A program made the position numbers and the translations under genes. From contig CAZBEF010000001.1 in NCBI GenBank assembly GCA_964490875.1, positions 186,001 to 250,000 on the forward strand: a stretch of DNA of 64,000 nucleotides, given 5' to 3'. The notes under the pieces were generated by a model. The model saw only the letters and a list, made by a program, of their open reading frames with translations. It was not told the origin of the DNA and searched no databases. Positions 24,711 through 33,411 of the stretch are shown piece after piece; position 1 is the first letter of the stretch, and every line of letters starts with the position of its first letter. This DNA is from CAYYYG01 sp964490875. GTDB taxonomy: Bacteria > Patescibacteriota > Microgenomatia > UBA1406 > GWC2-37-13.

Positions 24711-25180
24711 AAACAGCTTTTAAAGTTTTTATATTTTTCCGTCTCAAGTAATCTTTTTATCTCCTCTTGCATCTTTTGAATATCATATTCATCCAATGGT
24801 TCAAAATTATCGTAGAATCCTGTTTCTCGTTTCGGCAGCAGAACAGCTTCGCCATACTTTTGTACTGTCGCTGTTTTAGCCCGGCCGAAAATATGCAAAT
24901 GCATGGTGTTTCCTTCTGGTTTAAACACACTCCAGTTTCCCATTTCCTGATAATTTACAATACCAATATCGATTCCCTGTCGTTGCATTACATTAGTCAG
25001 TGATTCCCCAGCGACCATGGAAAGTTTTATATATTCGACAGCTTGTTCGGGAGAAAGTTTTGTTCTGTCGGCAATTTTGAGTTTGGTCATTATCCGAATA
25101 TGCCCTCCCTCTTTTTTAGCCACGAATGGTTTCTCTCGGGTTTCTAAAATAAAATTGGTTGTTTCGTAAATAAGTGCCAT
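24707..25180 (-). CDS. Histidine-triad (HIT-like) nucleotide hydrolase/transferase
   Basis: 157 residues. The motif GNTMHLHIFGRA has the His-x-His core of HIT enzymes with a following basic residue; the third His of a full triad is replaced by Phe-Gly. N-terminal part: VAKKEGGHIRIMTKLKIADR. Such proteins act on nucleoside phosphates. About 40 C-terminal residues, acidic and helical, go beyond the core. Confidence 0.75.
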   Translation of the reverse strand: MALIYETTNFILETREKPFVAKKEGGHIRIMTKLKIADRTKLSPEQAVEYIKLSMVAGESLTNVMQRQGIDIGIVNYQEMGNWSVFKPEGNTMHLHIFGRAKTATVQKYGEAVLLPKRETGFYDNFEPLDEYDIQKMQEEIKRLLETEKYKNFKSCF

Positions 25181-25200
25181 GGTAAGGTATTATTGCAAAG

Positions 25201-25656
25201 TTATTGGCTAAATCTAAGATCGCCGGACTTTTCTATGCAGTTGCCGAAGATTTCTTTCGGAACAGAATTATGGTCTATATCTTCGCACGATGGAATGCCG
25301 TTGCCGCGGACAACTACGTGCCATTCATTCTCTTTTTTAGTAGCTATCCAATATCCTTCGGGCATAATTCCTTTCGCGAAATCACCAAACATTTTATCTA
25401 CCCGGCAGCCATTTTTAATCTGCTCCGAATCGCAGACAATATCTTCGCCAACTATATCTTTCAGTACTTCTTCCGGTTTACCATTTGTATTTGCAGTCTG
25501 CTCGTTAGCCGGGGAGAGGGGAAGCGGCGTGAGTAGATCTTTTTTATTTACCGGAATATTTTTTTCTGCAGTGTACTGCATTATAGAATACAAAGCAACT
25601 CCGGCAAGAATCAGAATGATAACAATTAAAGCAGGCAGATATATTTTTGATTGCAT
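25201..25656 (-). CDS. Anchored extracytoplasmic protein with four cysteines
   Basis: 151 residues: membrane helix (about 6-26), a Pro/Thr linker, then a small domain with Cys at about 75, 84, 124 and 140, probably forming two disulphides outside the cell (VCDSEQIKNGCRVDKMF, SCEDIDHN, GNCIEKSG). No family is recognised. TAGTAT ends 6 bases before the ATG. Confidence 0.65.
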   Translation of the reverse strand: MQSKIYLPALIVIILILAGVALYSIMQYTAEKNIPVNKKDLLTPLPLSPANEQTANTNGKPEEVLKDIVGEDIVCDSEQIKNGCRVDKMFGDFAKGIMPEGYWIATKKENEWHVVVRGNGIPSCEDIDHNSVPKEIFGNCIEKSGDLRFSQ

Positions 25657-25708
25657 ATAAAAATACTACGCTAAAATTAGAGTTTTATCAATGATCGTCA
25701 ACACATTC

Positions 25709-27391
25709 TTATTTACATAACGATTCAGTCGGCAGCAATTTTTTTAGATCATAAACATACGCCAGTGTGGCTACTCCGCTTGTGGACTTCCCAATAAAAA
25801 TAGGCCGTGCTTCAAATTTTTCATCTGTCACATATAAAGCTCTGTTTGACAAACTTCGAGCTTTACAGGCAATATCTATCCAGCTTTCTCTTGTTATATG
25901 TACATTTCTTAATCCGATAACATGCTGAAATCCCTCGTCGGTAATAGGTCCGAGCTTCACTGTTTTCTGATATTCAGCAGGCGGAATATGGTTGAAAAAA
26001 GCATAAAAGACCATCGGTTCGCCAATAAACGGTTTCATATATATAGTAGTATTACTCTGTCTTCCAAGATATACAATCAATTTTTGAATGTACTCCCAAT
26101 TATCTTCATGTTTGGGCACGTGAATATAAATATAGTTGAATAAATATACCAGGCCGAAACATATCAAAGCAGCCATAAGCAGAAATTGGTGAAGTTTATT
26201 TTTTATTTTATTATCAACAACAGAAAAGCCATAGACAATTAAAATCAGCATAAAGGGAAATTGTGCAGTCAGCTGTGTCCGTATTGGGGGCGTAGGAAGA
26301 ACTGCAGACGGTAATCCTGAAATTAACAATCCACTCACCAAAAATACGGGCAGATATTTTTTTACAGCTCCAATGGGTTTATGAAACACAAAAAATAAGC
26401 CGAACAGAAAGTAGGGGATAAGGAAAAATGGAAATAATCCGAAGTTTTCAACACTGAGGTATCGTTGGGATTCTCCGGTTAGAAATAAATAATGGAGCGA
26501 AAACATATCGGCATATCGGGTAAGGACTATACGAGCATAATCCAGAGGTTTATTCGAGTTGAGGTAGCAAAGAATTTTAGATGCACCTGTGGTACAAAAC
26601 GTTCTATTTTCATTGATTGTCATTTTCAGCTGCGGATTGGTGAACATGCCATTTTGTTTCATGCGATTTGTACCTTCTTTAGAAAGCATTATGGGCAATA
26701 ACGGCGAAATTATTACCATAAAAATAAAAAATAGAACTATAACATTTTTGAATGGCTGAAGACGTTTAAAAAGTACATAGATGCTGAAATACAGAATCAT
26801 CAATAAACTAATCGGCCGAAATGGGAGGTAGCAATACCAGCTCAAACCGAAGAAAAATCCTGCGCCAAGAAAGAAATAGAGTCTGCTTTTATTCATTCCA
26901 TATAATAGAAAGAGCAATCCAACAGAGAATATCAGCATTCCCAAATTGGATTCAAAAGCAAACCGGCTCATCAGAACAGTCCATGGACTTATGGCAGCAA
27001 TCAATGATCCGACTAAACAGGAGCGGAAATTAAACCCGAGTTCCTTCAACAGTAAAAAAATTACAATAATCAAAACTATTCCCGAAAATATAGAAACAAA
27101 TCGTACTGCGAATATATTCAATCCAAATAGTTTTATCGGAATTACCGAAGCATATACATACGCCGGATATTTATAATCACCAAACGATTTAATGCTCAAA
27201 GGATATGGCGTTCCAAATTCATCTTTTCCTGTTTGTAAAACAGAGTAGGCGTTGTATCCAAAACTGGCTTCATCGGTAAGAAGGCCGTTTGGAGCTGTTG
27301 TGATGTGATATAAACGGAGAAATATTCCTAATGCTATGACACAAGTGAGCAGAATAATTTGTATGAAAGGAATAGTAGTGGTTTTTTTCAT
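25709..27391 (-). CDS. GT39-type (PMT/ArnT-like) membrane glycosyltransferase
   Basis: 560 residues with about 11-12 membrane helices. The first outer loop has LTDEASFGYNAYSVLQTG, where the Asp-Glu pair is the catalytic acidic motif of GT-C enzymes such as PMT and ArnT; FGDYKYPAYVYASV follows. The C-terminal 110 residues form a soluble outer domain. It would transfer a sugar from a lipid-phosphate donor to a protein or glycolipid outside the membrane. Its start overlaps the stop of the next gene upstream by 4 bases. Confidence 0.88.
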   Translation of the reverse strand: MKKTTTIPFIQIILLTCVIALGIFLRLYHITTAPNGLLTDEASFGYNAYSVLQTGKDEFGTPYPLSIKSFGDYKYPAYVYASVIPIKLFGLNIFAVRFVSIFSGIVLIIVIFLLLKELGFNFRSCLVGSLIAAISPWTVLMSRFAFESNLGMLIFSVGLLFLLYGMNKSRLYFFLGAGFFFGLSWYCYLPFRPISLLMILYFSIYVLFKRLQPFKNVIVLFFIFMVIISPLLPIMLSKEGTNRMKQNGMFTNPQLKMTINENRTFCTTGASKILCYLNSNKPLDYARIVLTRYADMFSLHYLFLTGESQRYLSVENFGLFPFFLIPYFLFGLFFVFHKPIGAVKKYLPVFLVSGLLISGLPSAVLPTPPIRTQLTAQFPFMLILIVYGFSVVDNKIKNKLHQFLLMAALICFGLVYLFNYIYIHVPKHEDNWEYIQKLIVYLGRQSNTTIYMKPFIGEPMVFYAFFNHIPPAEYQKTVKLGPITDEGFQHVIGLRNVHITRESWIDIACKARSLSNRALYVTDEKFEARPIFIGKSTSGVATLAYVYDLKKLLPTESLCK

Positions 27392-27960
27392 GGCAGATGA
27401 ATATTATATAAAGAACTCAGCACACGTGAGAAGTTTAAAAACTGCATCCCTTTGTTGGTTAGTCTTAAACATCGTCCGTTTTTTTCAACAGTTTTTATTA
27501 CAGACTGTTCCTTTATTCGTTTACTAACCGCGTCGTTTTTCACAATATACGTATCAATCAACGCTTTCTCCATTTGCTTGTGTGTCAAACCTTTACATGA
27601 TTTGTTAGAGTTCGCATCTTCAAGAGTTGAAAGCAGAAAGATAGTAACCGATCGTTCAACGGTAACCGGAAATACAATAAATATGCTTAAGTTGATGGCC
27701 ATACTGATCATCATAGCGGCAATAAGAGATTCAATGCTTGCGCTTGTTTTTTTTGCATAAAAAATAATTCCAATAAAACAAATAAGAGTAGTGATGGCAA
27801 GAAACATTAATCCTTTATAGAAGAAAATTTTTTGGAATTGAAGAACGGGGACATGAAACATCAATAGAAAAATAGCGGTGAAAAGAATAAATGTTACTGT
27901 GTAAACCACGACCAGCCGTTTGAGAATCGGTAATAGCCGGAACATATGACTATATATCAT
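27388..27960 (-). CDS. Membrane protein with C-terminal winged-helix-like domain
   Basis: 190 residues: about four membrane helices (15-120), then a cytoplasmic tail (about 122-190) that reads like a winged helix: SCKGLTHKQMEKALIDTYIVKNDAVSKRIKEQSVIKTVEKNGRCLRLTNKG (shown in part). LTxKG at the end is typical of the MarR/wHTH wing. A membrane-bound regulator translationally coupled to a GT39 enzyme is likely. Start M1 or M6 (27945). Confidence 0.65.
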   Translation of the reverse strand: MIYSHMFRLLPILKRLVVVYTVTFILFTAIFLLMFHVPVLQFQKIFFYKGLMFLAITTLICFIGIIFYAKKTSASIESLIAAMMISMAINLSIFIVFPVTVERSVTIFLLSTLEDANSNKSCKGLTHKQMEKALIDTYIVKNDAVSKRIKEQSVIKTVEKNGRCLRLTNKGMQFLNFSRVLSSLYNIHLP

Positions 27961-27966
27961 ACCATG

Positions 27967-27997
27967 AGAACCGGCATTTAGTAAAAATGCCGGTTCT
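27967..27997. terminator. Perfect 13-bp hairpin between the copper-type operon and the membrane winged-helix gene
   Basis: AGAACCGGCATTT (27967-27979) pairs with AAATGCCGGTTCT (27985-27997) around a 5-base loop. On the minus strand it lies between the stop of the YcnI gene and the start codon (6 bases away) of the next gene. There is no T run on that side, so it may slow or stabilise RNA rather than terminate it. Confidence 0.6.
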
Positions 27998-28005
27998 CTG
28001 AAGCA

Positions 28006-28656
28006 TTATTTTTTTCTGAAATGAAGAGCTAGCGACACTACACTAAGCAACGTTCCGACAATACCTAATACGAGAGCTGTATTGTCTGTACTCTCCTTTA
28101 CCATAGGGGGAGCAGAATTCTGAGAAATTGTATTTGAAGTGAGATCATTCATTACTTTCGTTTCGGAATATGGGCGCGGAGCGTTATGATCGTCACCATC
28201 GGTCGAATTCTTTGTGCTGTGTTCTTCTATAATTTTAGGATCATTTTCCCAAGCTATAGTATCTCCATCACCATATGTTTGATAGGCTTTCCATACTAAT
28301 GTAGTTTCTGCTGCAGGAGCCTGAGCGCTAAAAACAAATTCATCCCGTAAATCTACCGGAATAGATCCACCGCTCCATACGATCTCAGTCACTTTTGTAT
28401 CTTCTCCTGTTCCCGATTTCTTCAGTTCTATTTTCCATCCGGGTTTGGCATTGGGGCGGACACTCTGTAATCCTTCTGGAATAACAAGACGCAGTGCAAC
28501 GGTGGGTGTATCTTCTTCGGTAGGAACACTGATAACGAAGTTCACTCGTTCGCCCACTACAACTTGGGCAGGTTTAACGGTAACATGCGCATAACTAGAT
28601 CGAGCTGTAGTTAACAATACCACTGCTGCCAACATGCCAAATACTATTTTTTTCAT
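28006..28656 (-). CDS. ycnI: YcnI-like (DUF1775) copper-binding envelope protein
   Basis: 216 residues. Signal peptide cleaved at SYA|HVTVKPAQ, so the mature protein starts with His, which in YcnI binds Cu(II) together with a nearby Trp and Glu. The DUF1775 domain spans about 24-150 (KPGWKIELKK, EIVWSGG, FVFSAQAP). A linker and a C-terminal membrane helix (LVLGIVGTLLSVVSLALHF) anchor it. Last gene of the four-gene minus-strand operon. Known YcnI genes sit in copper operons; here it follows a CopC/YtkA-like gene. Confidence 0.9.
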   Translation of the reverse strand: MKKIVFGMLAAVVLLTTARSSYAHVTVKPAQVVVGERVNFVISVPTEEDTPTVALRLVIPEGLQSVRPNAKPGWKIELKKSGTGEDTKVTEIVWSGGSIPVDLRDEFVFSAQAPAAETTLVWKAYQTYGDGDTIAWENDPKIIEEHSTKNSTDGDDHNAPRPYSETKVMNDLTSNTISQNSAPPMVKESTDNTALVLGIVGTLLSVVSLALHFRKK

Positions 28657-28657
28657 A

Positions 28658-29227
28658 TTAAGATTTTGAATTAATAATTTTATGATTGGTTCTGGTTATG
28701 ATAATTGTGACAAGAAAAATGAGAAATGCAATACCGAAAACAGTATACAGTATAAAAGGTCGCGATGGTGTTGCGGCCGATGCTGTAGCCGTAGTTGTAC
28801 CTGCTTCGCGGTCAACTCGTATATTGTAGGTAAGGGTAAATGGCTTAAATGTATTATCAAGAAGCGGTTGTCCCGTAAGCTTTACTATATATAATCCCCG
28901 TTCAGGGAACGTATACATAAAGACAGCGCTATTGGCTGATGCTTCATTTGAACTCTGCGATAACGACTGAGAGAATATTTCAACATCGGACTTTAAAATG
29001 GTAACTTTGCAGTTACACTGGTCGGTTTTAAATGTGCCATTTGTATCTTTAAAATCGAAAAAGAACTGGCTATTCTCGCCGGCAACCGGATCGTCATCGG
29101 GAGTTATATGAACTACGGCGCCAATCGATCCGTCTGTTTTCAAAATGTGTGCGCTTACCGGAAATACAACACAAAATAGGACTACAATAATTCCAAAAAT
29201 GATGTTGGTGGTTTTAAATAGAGACAT
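28658..29227 (-). CDS. Anchored CopC/YtkA-like protein with predicted N-terminal histidine
   Basis: 189 residues. Signal peptide ending PVSA|HILKTDG, so the mature protein should start with His27. A beta-sandwich follows (AVVHITPDDDPVAGENSQFFFDF ... RGLYIVKLTG, in part) and a C-terminal membrane helix (about 160-178). Two Cys (CNCK) could bind metal or form a disulphide. 'DDDPVAGE' and the fold resemble YtkA/CopC proteins that hold copper outside the membrane. Gap to ycnI 1 base, to the upstream gene 3 bases. Confidence 0.7.
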   Translation of the reverse strand: MSLFKTTNIIFGIIVVLFCVVFPVSAHILKTDGSIGAVVHITPDDDPVAGENSQFFFDFKDTNGTFKTDQCNCKVTILKSDVEIFSQSLSQSSNEASANSAVFMYTFPERGLYIVKLTGQPLLDNTFKPFTLTYNIRVDREAGTTTATASAATPSRPFILYTVFGIAFLIFLVTIIITRTNHKIINSKS

Positions 29228-29230
29228 ATA

Positions 29231-30805
29231 TTAATGTACTTCTAATGCAAAATCTGTTTGTATTAATTTGTTATTCGGATTAAATTCAGCAAAAGCGCGG
29301 TATACTCCGGGTTTAATCGGAGCCTGCAGTCCCAACGGTATAAACGATACAATAGGTCCGCCGAAACTTTCTGCATTCAGAGGCAGAATATTATCAGGGT
29401 GAACATGAATATACGAATAATCTTCGGTATTAATAAGAACCAGATGCCCGAAAGACCCAAGATATGATTTAAGGTTTGTAACCGGTTTTTGGGAAGTAGC
29501 TTCTTTCAGTGTGAAGATAATTTTCTGTTGTCCCACAGACATTTTGTCGGCCATTAATGTATCGCTGGTGTTTAAGGTAACTTCATAATCGCCAAAAATT
29601 TTTGTTCGTGTTTGTGTATCTATTTGCGTACCTGCATGGTGGGTGACAGAAGGATTTTTCCCGACAGATTGAGTAAACGCAAATTGCTGCTCCAGTGCTC
29701 CGGCAGGCTGGAATGTAATGTATAGTCTGTAGAGACCATTATGGGGGAATGATGTATTTATAACAAACTCAGAATCTTTTTGTGTTGGATGAATATGATG
29801 AAAATAAGTGAGTGAATCGTCCACAACAACAAGATGAATTGGTTTTTCGTTGATTATGGAATAAAACATTACCGGATCGCCATTGGATGCATTGGTTACT
29901 TTAAATCGTATTTGTACTTGTTGTGCCGGTTCTACAGAATCAGGGCTTACATAACTAACACTGTAATGTAACGATTTATCACCACTGTTCATTGACCCCA
30001 TTTGGACAGCAGGCATATTATTATTAGCATCATTTTGTACCTGTTGGGCAAGTTTTATATGCTGAGCATGCAAACCGATCGATATTTCTCCACTGTTAGA
30101 TGATGGCAAATAATACCGTATAAATAAAGTTATAAGAGCGAACGATGTCAGAATGAGAGTCATTCCAAACTGGGGGGAATAGGTAAACCTTTTCAACAAA
30201 TATCTGTCGAAGCGTATTGCCTCGAGAATAAGTAAAAAAGCCACTGCTGCAAAAAAAATTTGAGGTATTGTTCCTGAAATGTCGCTAAAATGTGTGCCCA
30301 AAAGAAGCGCATGAGTCATAATTAAAATCCCCGCTATATACACCATTCTGTGAAGCGGCTTCCAATACCTTCCTAATTTCTTAATAAAAAAATTCAGCGA
30401 AGTAACCGCCATTACTGTCAAGATTGTTAACGATATCATTCCCAGAATTACAGTCAGAAGGTAATTAAAACTTAAGAAAAATAATCCGCCGAAGCCTCCC
30501 AGCTCGCCAAAGAAAGCCAGACTACCGTGTGTTAAGGCGAAAAAAAATGCCGAAACTCCCAATGCTTTTCGGGCTTTTATATACATACCGCGCAACGGTA
30601 AAAAAGGAAAGACCGCATATAACGGACTGGCAAGTAACGTTATATATAGAAATGTAAGAGCAGTCAGTGCGTAAAACTGGGTAAGACGAATGAGCAACAA
30701 ACGGTCGGACTGGAAAGATACAACAGAGTATACAAAAATACTGATCGCAAGTAGAAAGGCGAAGGCAAACACAAAATAACGAATATACCTGAGCATTAAA
30801 ATCAT
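29231..30805 (-). CDS. Ferric reductase-like membrane domain fused to extracytoplasmic YtkA/CopC-like domains
   Basis: 524 residues. Residues 1-235: six or so helices with the haem-ligand pattern of ferric-reductase-like/YedZ proteins (FALTHGSLAFF; LHRMVYIAGILIMTHALLLGTH). After an outer linker come two beta domains, about 280-385 (LVVVDDSLTYFHHIHPT ... GLYRLYITFQPAG) and 395-524 (GHLVLINTEDYSYIHVHPD ... GVYRAFAEFNP), both with clustered His suited to metal binding. Suggests a haem electron carrier reducing copper or iron held by the outer domains. TATAAT ends 6 bases before the ATG. Confidence 0.8.
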   Translation of the reverse strand: MILMLRYIRYFVFAFAFLLAISIFVYSVVSFQSDRLLLIRLTQFYALTALTFLYITLLASPLYAVFPFLPLRGMYIKARKALGVSAFFFALTHGSLAFFGELGGFGGLFFLSFNYLLTVILGMISLTILTVMAVTSLNFFIKKLGRYWKPLHRMVYIAGILIMTHALLLGTHFSDISGTIPQIFFAAVAFLLILEAIRFDRYLLKRFTYSPQFGMTLILTSFALITLFIRYYLPSSNSGEISIGLHAQHIKLAQQVQNDANNNMPAVQMGSMNSGDKSLHYSVSYVSPDSVEPAQQVQIRFKVTNASNGDPVMFYSIINEKPIHLVVVDDSLTYFHHIHPTQKDSEFVINTSFPHNGLYRLYITFQPAGALEQQFAFTQSVGKNPSVTHHAGTQIDTQTRTKIFGDYEVTLNTSDTLMADKMSVGQQKIIFTLKEATSQKPVTNLKSYLGSFGHLVLINTEDYSYIHVHPDNILPLNAESFGGPIVSFIPLGLQAPIKPGVYRAFAEFNPNNKLIQTDFALEVH

Positions 30806-30824
30806 ACCTTCATTATAATTAATA

Positions 30825-31685
30825 TTATTTTATTTGTGATATTAAACACTTCAGACTTTTTATTTTTATAATGAAATTCAATATTTCCCAGATGAATTTT
30901 AGAACGCTGTTTGTTTGTTCTGCAGTTTTCGGAATAACTGTCGTTACAGGAGTAAGGTTTTTGAAGGCAATGATCGAGTAAGTTTCATCCATAAGATTAT
31001 TAGCATCTATCACCCGTAATATTGCCGTAACACTATTGCTTTTTCCTTTATACGTATAATTTATTTTTTTTCCTTCCGCAGACTGGCCGTCGCTGAAATC
31101 CCAAATATATTTCATACTATCTTTCATTGAGGAAGAATCAGAAGCTTCAAATACAATCTTCGTATTATTCAACTCAGTAAAGTTTATAAATCCCTTTACA
31201 ATCGGTTTGCCATTGGCGACAAAGTCAGCATGCGGCAGTGAATATCCAGATAGGGGCATAATATCTATTTTCAACGTATCTACTACCTGCATCGATGTTT
31301 TATTTTTTAATCCTTTTTTCAATTCCACGGTGTAGGTACCTGGTTTTTTAAAAATGTGATTGATTCGGATTCCTTCCTGTACAGGTGTATTATCTTTGAA
31401 GTTCCATTGATACATAAATTCGTTCTTATTGGTAGAAGAGTTTGTTTCCAACGCGTTAAAAGTAATTGATTCACCGGCAATGAACGGTTTTTCAACTTTA
31501 CTGATTGCTAGTTTAATGTTTTGGGGAGTAGTAAAGTCGATTATGGTATTTTCTACTTCAGGAATGGTATTTACAGAAATCTGAGGCACATACATTATTC
31601 CCAAATGTGCTGAAACAGGAGATTGATATAGCATTAAAAGAAGAGTCGTAACTACCAATATAAAAAAAATCAGTATTCTATTCAT
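30825..31685 (-). CDS. Secreted protein with two PKD domains and predicted N-terminal histidine
   Basis: 286 residues. Signal peptide ending PVSA|HLGIMYV, so the mature protein again starts with His. Two PKD domains follow: about 60-145 (FMYQWNFKDNTPVQEG ... GTYTVEL) and 150-245 (MKYIWDFSDGQSAEGKKINYTYKG, in part). A C-terminal hydrophobic segment (FIWEILNFIIKIK) may anchor it. First gene of the operon; PKD domains usually mediate protein or surface contacts. Confidence 0.8.
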   Translation of the reverse strand: MNRILIFFILVVTTLLLMLYQSPVSAHLGIMYVPQISVNTIPEVENTIIDFTTPQNIKLAISKVEKPFIAGESITFNALETNSSTNKNEFMYQWNFKDNTPVQEGIRINHIFKKPGTYTVELKKGLKNKTSMQVVDTLKIDIMPLSGYSLPHADFVANGKPIVKGFINFTELNNTKIVFEASDSSSMKDSMKYIWDFSDGQSAEGKKINYTYKGKSNSVTAILRVIDANNLMDETYSIIAFKNLTPVTTVIPKTAEQTNSVLKFIWEILNFIIKIKSLKCLISQIK

Positions 31686-31769
31686 ACATTACTATTATTT
31701 TATATTATTCTTCATCAATACTTTCAGCTACAGTATAAATAAATATGTTTTATCATATAATAGTGCCGT

Positions 31770-32684
31770 ATGAGAAGGGAAGGAATTGGCTCGCCACTAT
31801 ATCCCGATAATCTTTTTTTGGCAAGTGAAGCTGCAAAATATTTATTGCCGAAAGAAGTCACGGACAACCTTACAAAAGGCACACCTATTACTACGAATAC
31901 AGATCAATTTGGTGAGTTGAAGCCATATTTCTATGGCGAAGATTTCGTTTCGGCAGTTGCAGGGTATGTAATCGGTGAAGAAACATTATATAGTTCGGAA
32001 CAGTTCCGTTATAACGTATTACAGTTTCTTAAAACATTCGGTTTGCCGGAAGATCTATATGTTTTTTCAAAAAAAACTATACAGTCTCATGAAGTTTCTA
32101 TGTATCGCCGCCAGGTTCCATCTCCTAATTTCTATACAGTCGATACTATACCAGAGCATGGAAGAAAGAGTCGTATTTTTATGCATGGCAGATTCAATGG
32201 ATTTCCACATCCGGCCAATATTGAAACATTTATAAATCTAAGAAAACAATATCCCAATAGTGAAATCTGTTGTGGAGTAGATACAGACAAAACTTCTATT
32301 GCAAAAGGACAGTTTCCTTTCATGGATCCGCTATTTCGTGCTAGTGCGTTGTATGCTACAGGATTGATATATAATGTTATTTATCTTGATCCTCCAGACC
32401 CATCAGATAAAGATAATTTTGATGATTTTTGGAGCAATTTTTATCATCTGTCGGGAAATGTGTTTGATCCTGATATTATCGTTGTGGCACAAGATGAATT
32501 AGCGCATAAGAAAGAAGAATTCGGATCTATCTGGATTAAATATATTGATCCTGAAAGATTTCAAAAAACGGGTAATGTTCATCAAACAACCTTAAAAGAT
32601 GGTACATATCCAATGAAAGATCTTCGTAATGATTGGAACATTATTAGAGAAGAATTAGCTGATCTTACATCTACAGGTGATTAA
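31770..32684 (+). CDS. Cytoplasmic protein of unknown function, possible nucleotidyltransferase fold
   Basis: 304 residues, soluble. The centre, RIFMHGRFNGFPHPANIETFINL, then EICCGVDTDKTSIAKGQFPFMDPLFRASALYATGLI (in part), resembles the cytidylyltransferase-type HxGH Rossmann fold: a G-R-F-x-G-F-P-H turn after a strand, a Asp-rich strand end, and a later 'R-A-x-x-L' helix. The exact HIGH motif is not present, so the assignment is tentative. TATAAT ends 8 bases before the ATG. It lies between the copper-type and carotenoid operons, on the strand of the latter. Confidence 0.5.
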   Translation: MRREGIGSPLYPDNLFLASEAAKYLLPKEVTDNLTKGTPITTNTDQFGELKPYFYGEDFVSAVAGYVIGEETLYSSEQFRYNVLQFLKTFGLPEDLYVFSKKTIQSHEVSMYRRQVPSPNFYTVDTIPEHGRKSRIFMHGRFNGFPHPANIETFINLRKQYPNSEICCGVDTDKTSIAKGQFPFMDPLFRASALYATGLIYNVIYLDPPDPSDKDNFDDFWSNFYHLSGNVFDPDIIVVAQDELAHKKEEFGSIWIKYIDPERFQKTGNVHQTTLKDGTYPMKDLRNDWNIIREELADLTSTGD

Positions 32685-32738
32685 ACTCACCGTAAACAAA
32701 AATATCATTTATTACAATATAAACAGGTTGTGAGTGTG

Positions 32739-32744
32739 TAAAAT
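32739..32744 (+). promoter_or_regulatory. -10 box of the carotenoid operon
   Basis: TAAAAT ends 5 bases before the crtYc ATG, so transcription should begin on or next to the start codon. No convincing -35 box is visible. Confidence 0.45.
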
Positions 32745-32749
32745 ATTGT

Positions 32750-33115
32750 ATGAACTTTAATCAGGGGGAATATTTATTGGTATTATTTGCAAGCTCGGTA
32801 ATTCCATTCATTTATATTATTAGCCATCAGAAATTTCTGCGAAAATATCATCTTTTTATTTTTCAGCCAGGTATATTTATTGCTGCCATTCCGTTTATCC
32901 TCTTTGATATGATTGCAGTGCAACGGGGGTATTGGGAATTTAATCCGAAGTTTATTACCGGAATTCACATAGGCAATTTGCCGATTGAAGAATATTTATT
33001 TTTTATCCTAATACCGCAGTCCTGCCTTCTTATTTGGGTTGCACTAAAACGATATACATCGGTAGATATTTTGAAGCAAGATATTATTCAGCATTTCAAA
33101 AAAGATAAGCCATGA
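32750..33115 (+). CDS. crtYc: Lycopene cyclase subunit (CrtYc type)
   Basis: 121 residues, three membrane helices. RGYWEFNPKFITGIHIGN followed by LPIEEYLFFILIPQ is the signature of the CarR-like/heterodimeric lycopene cyclase domain; the Glu pair is thought to act as the acid that protonates lycopene. It needs the second subunit encoded next, with which it overlaps by 4 bases (ATGA). Together they close the beta or epsilon rings of lycopene in the membrane. Confidence 0.92.
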   Translation: MNFNQGEYLLVLFASSVIPFIYIISHQKFLRKYHLFIFQPGIFIAAIPFILFDMIAVQRGYWEFNPKFITGIHIGNLPIEEYLFFILIPQSCLLIWVALKRYTSVDILKQDIIQHFKKDKP

Positions 33116-33411
33116 AAGAATACTTAATGATATGTTTGTTTTTATTGGTAATCATATGGCAACTGGATTGTATGTTGAAAACAGGTCTTTTCAGGCAGAA
33201 GAAGTTCTGGATCTTGCATCTGATTGTATTTATTTTAGCCTGTGTTGTAGATAATGTAATTTCTGGCAGACCATATGTTATCTTTAATCCGTATTACATT
33301 CTCAATATTCGACTAATTCATGTACCTGTTGAAAACTTTTTGTTTGGTTTCGATCTTGTAACACTAAATCTTATATTATTTGAATCAAAAAATAAAAGTC
33401 ATGGTGCGTAA
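33112..33411 (+). CDS. crtYd: Lycopene cyclase subunit (CrtYd type)
   Basis: 99 residues, three membrane helices. SGRPYVIFNPYYILNIRLIHVPVENFLFGF (in part) is homologous to the corresponding part of CrtYc but with PVENFLF in place of PIEEYLF, as in known CrtYd subunits. Its stop lies 11 bases inside crtI. Confidence 0.9.
   Translation: MKEYLMICLFLLVIIWQLDCMLKTGLFRQKKFWILHLIVFILACVVDNVISGRPYVIFNPYYILNIRLIHVPVENFLFGFDLVTLNLILFESKNKSHGA

Noticed and set aside
32750..33411. crtYc and crtYd as one frameshifted lycopene cyclase gene
   Set aside because: They overlap by a normal ATGA stop-start, each has its own complete domain, and two-subunit cyclases of this type are known.
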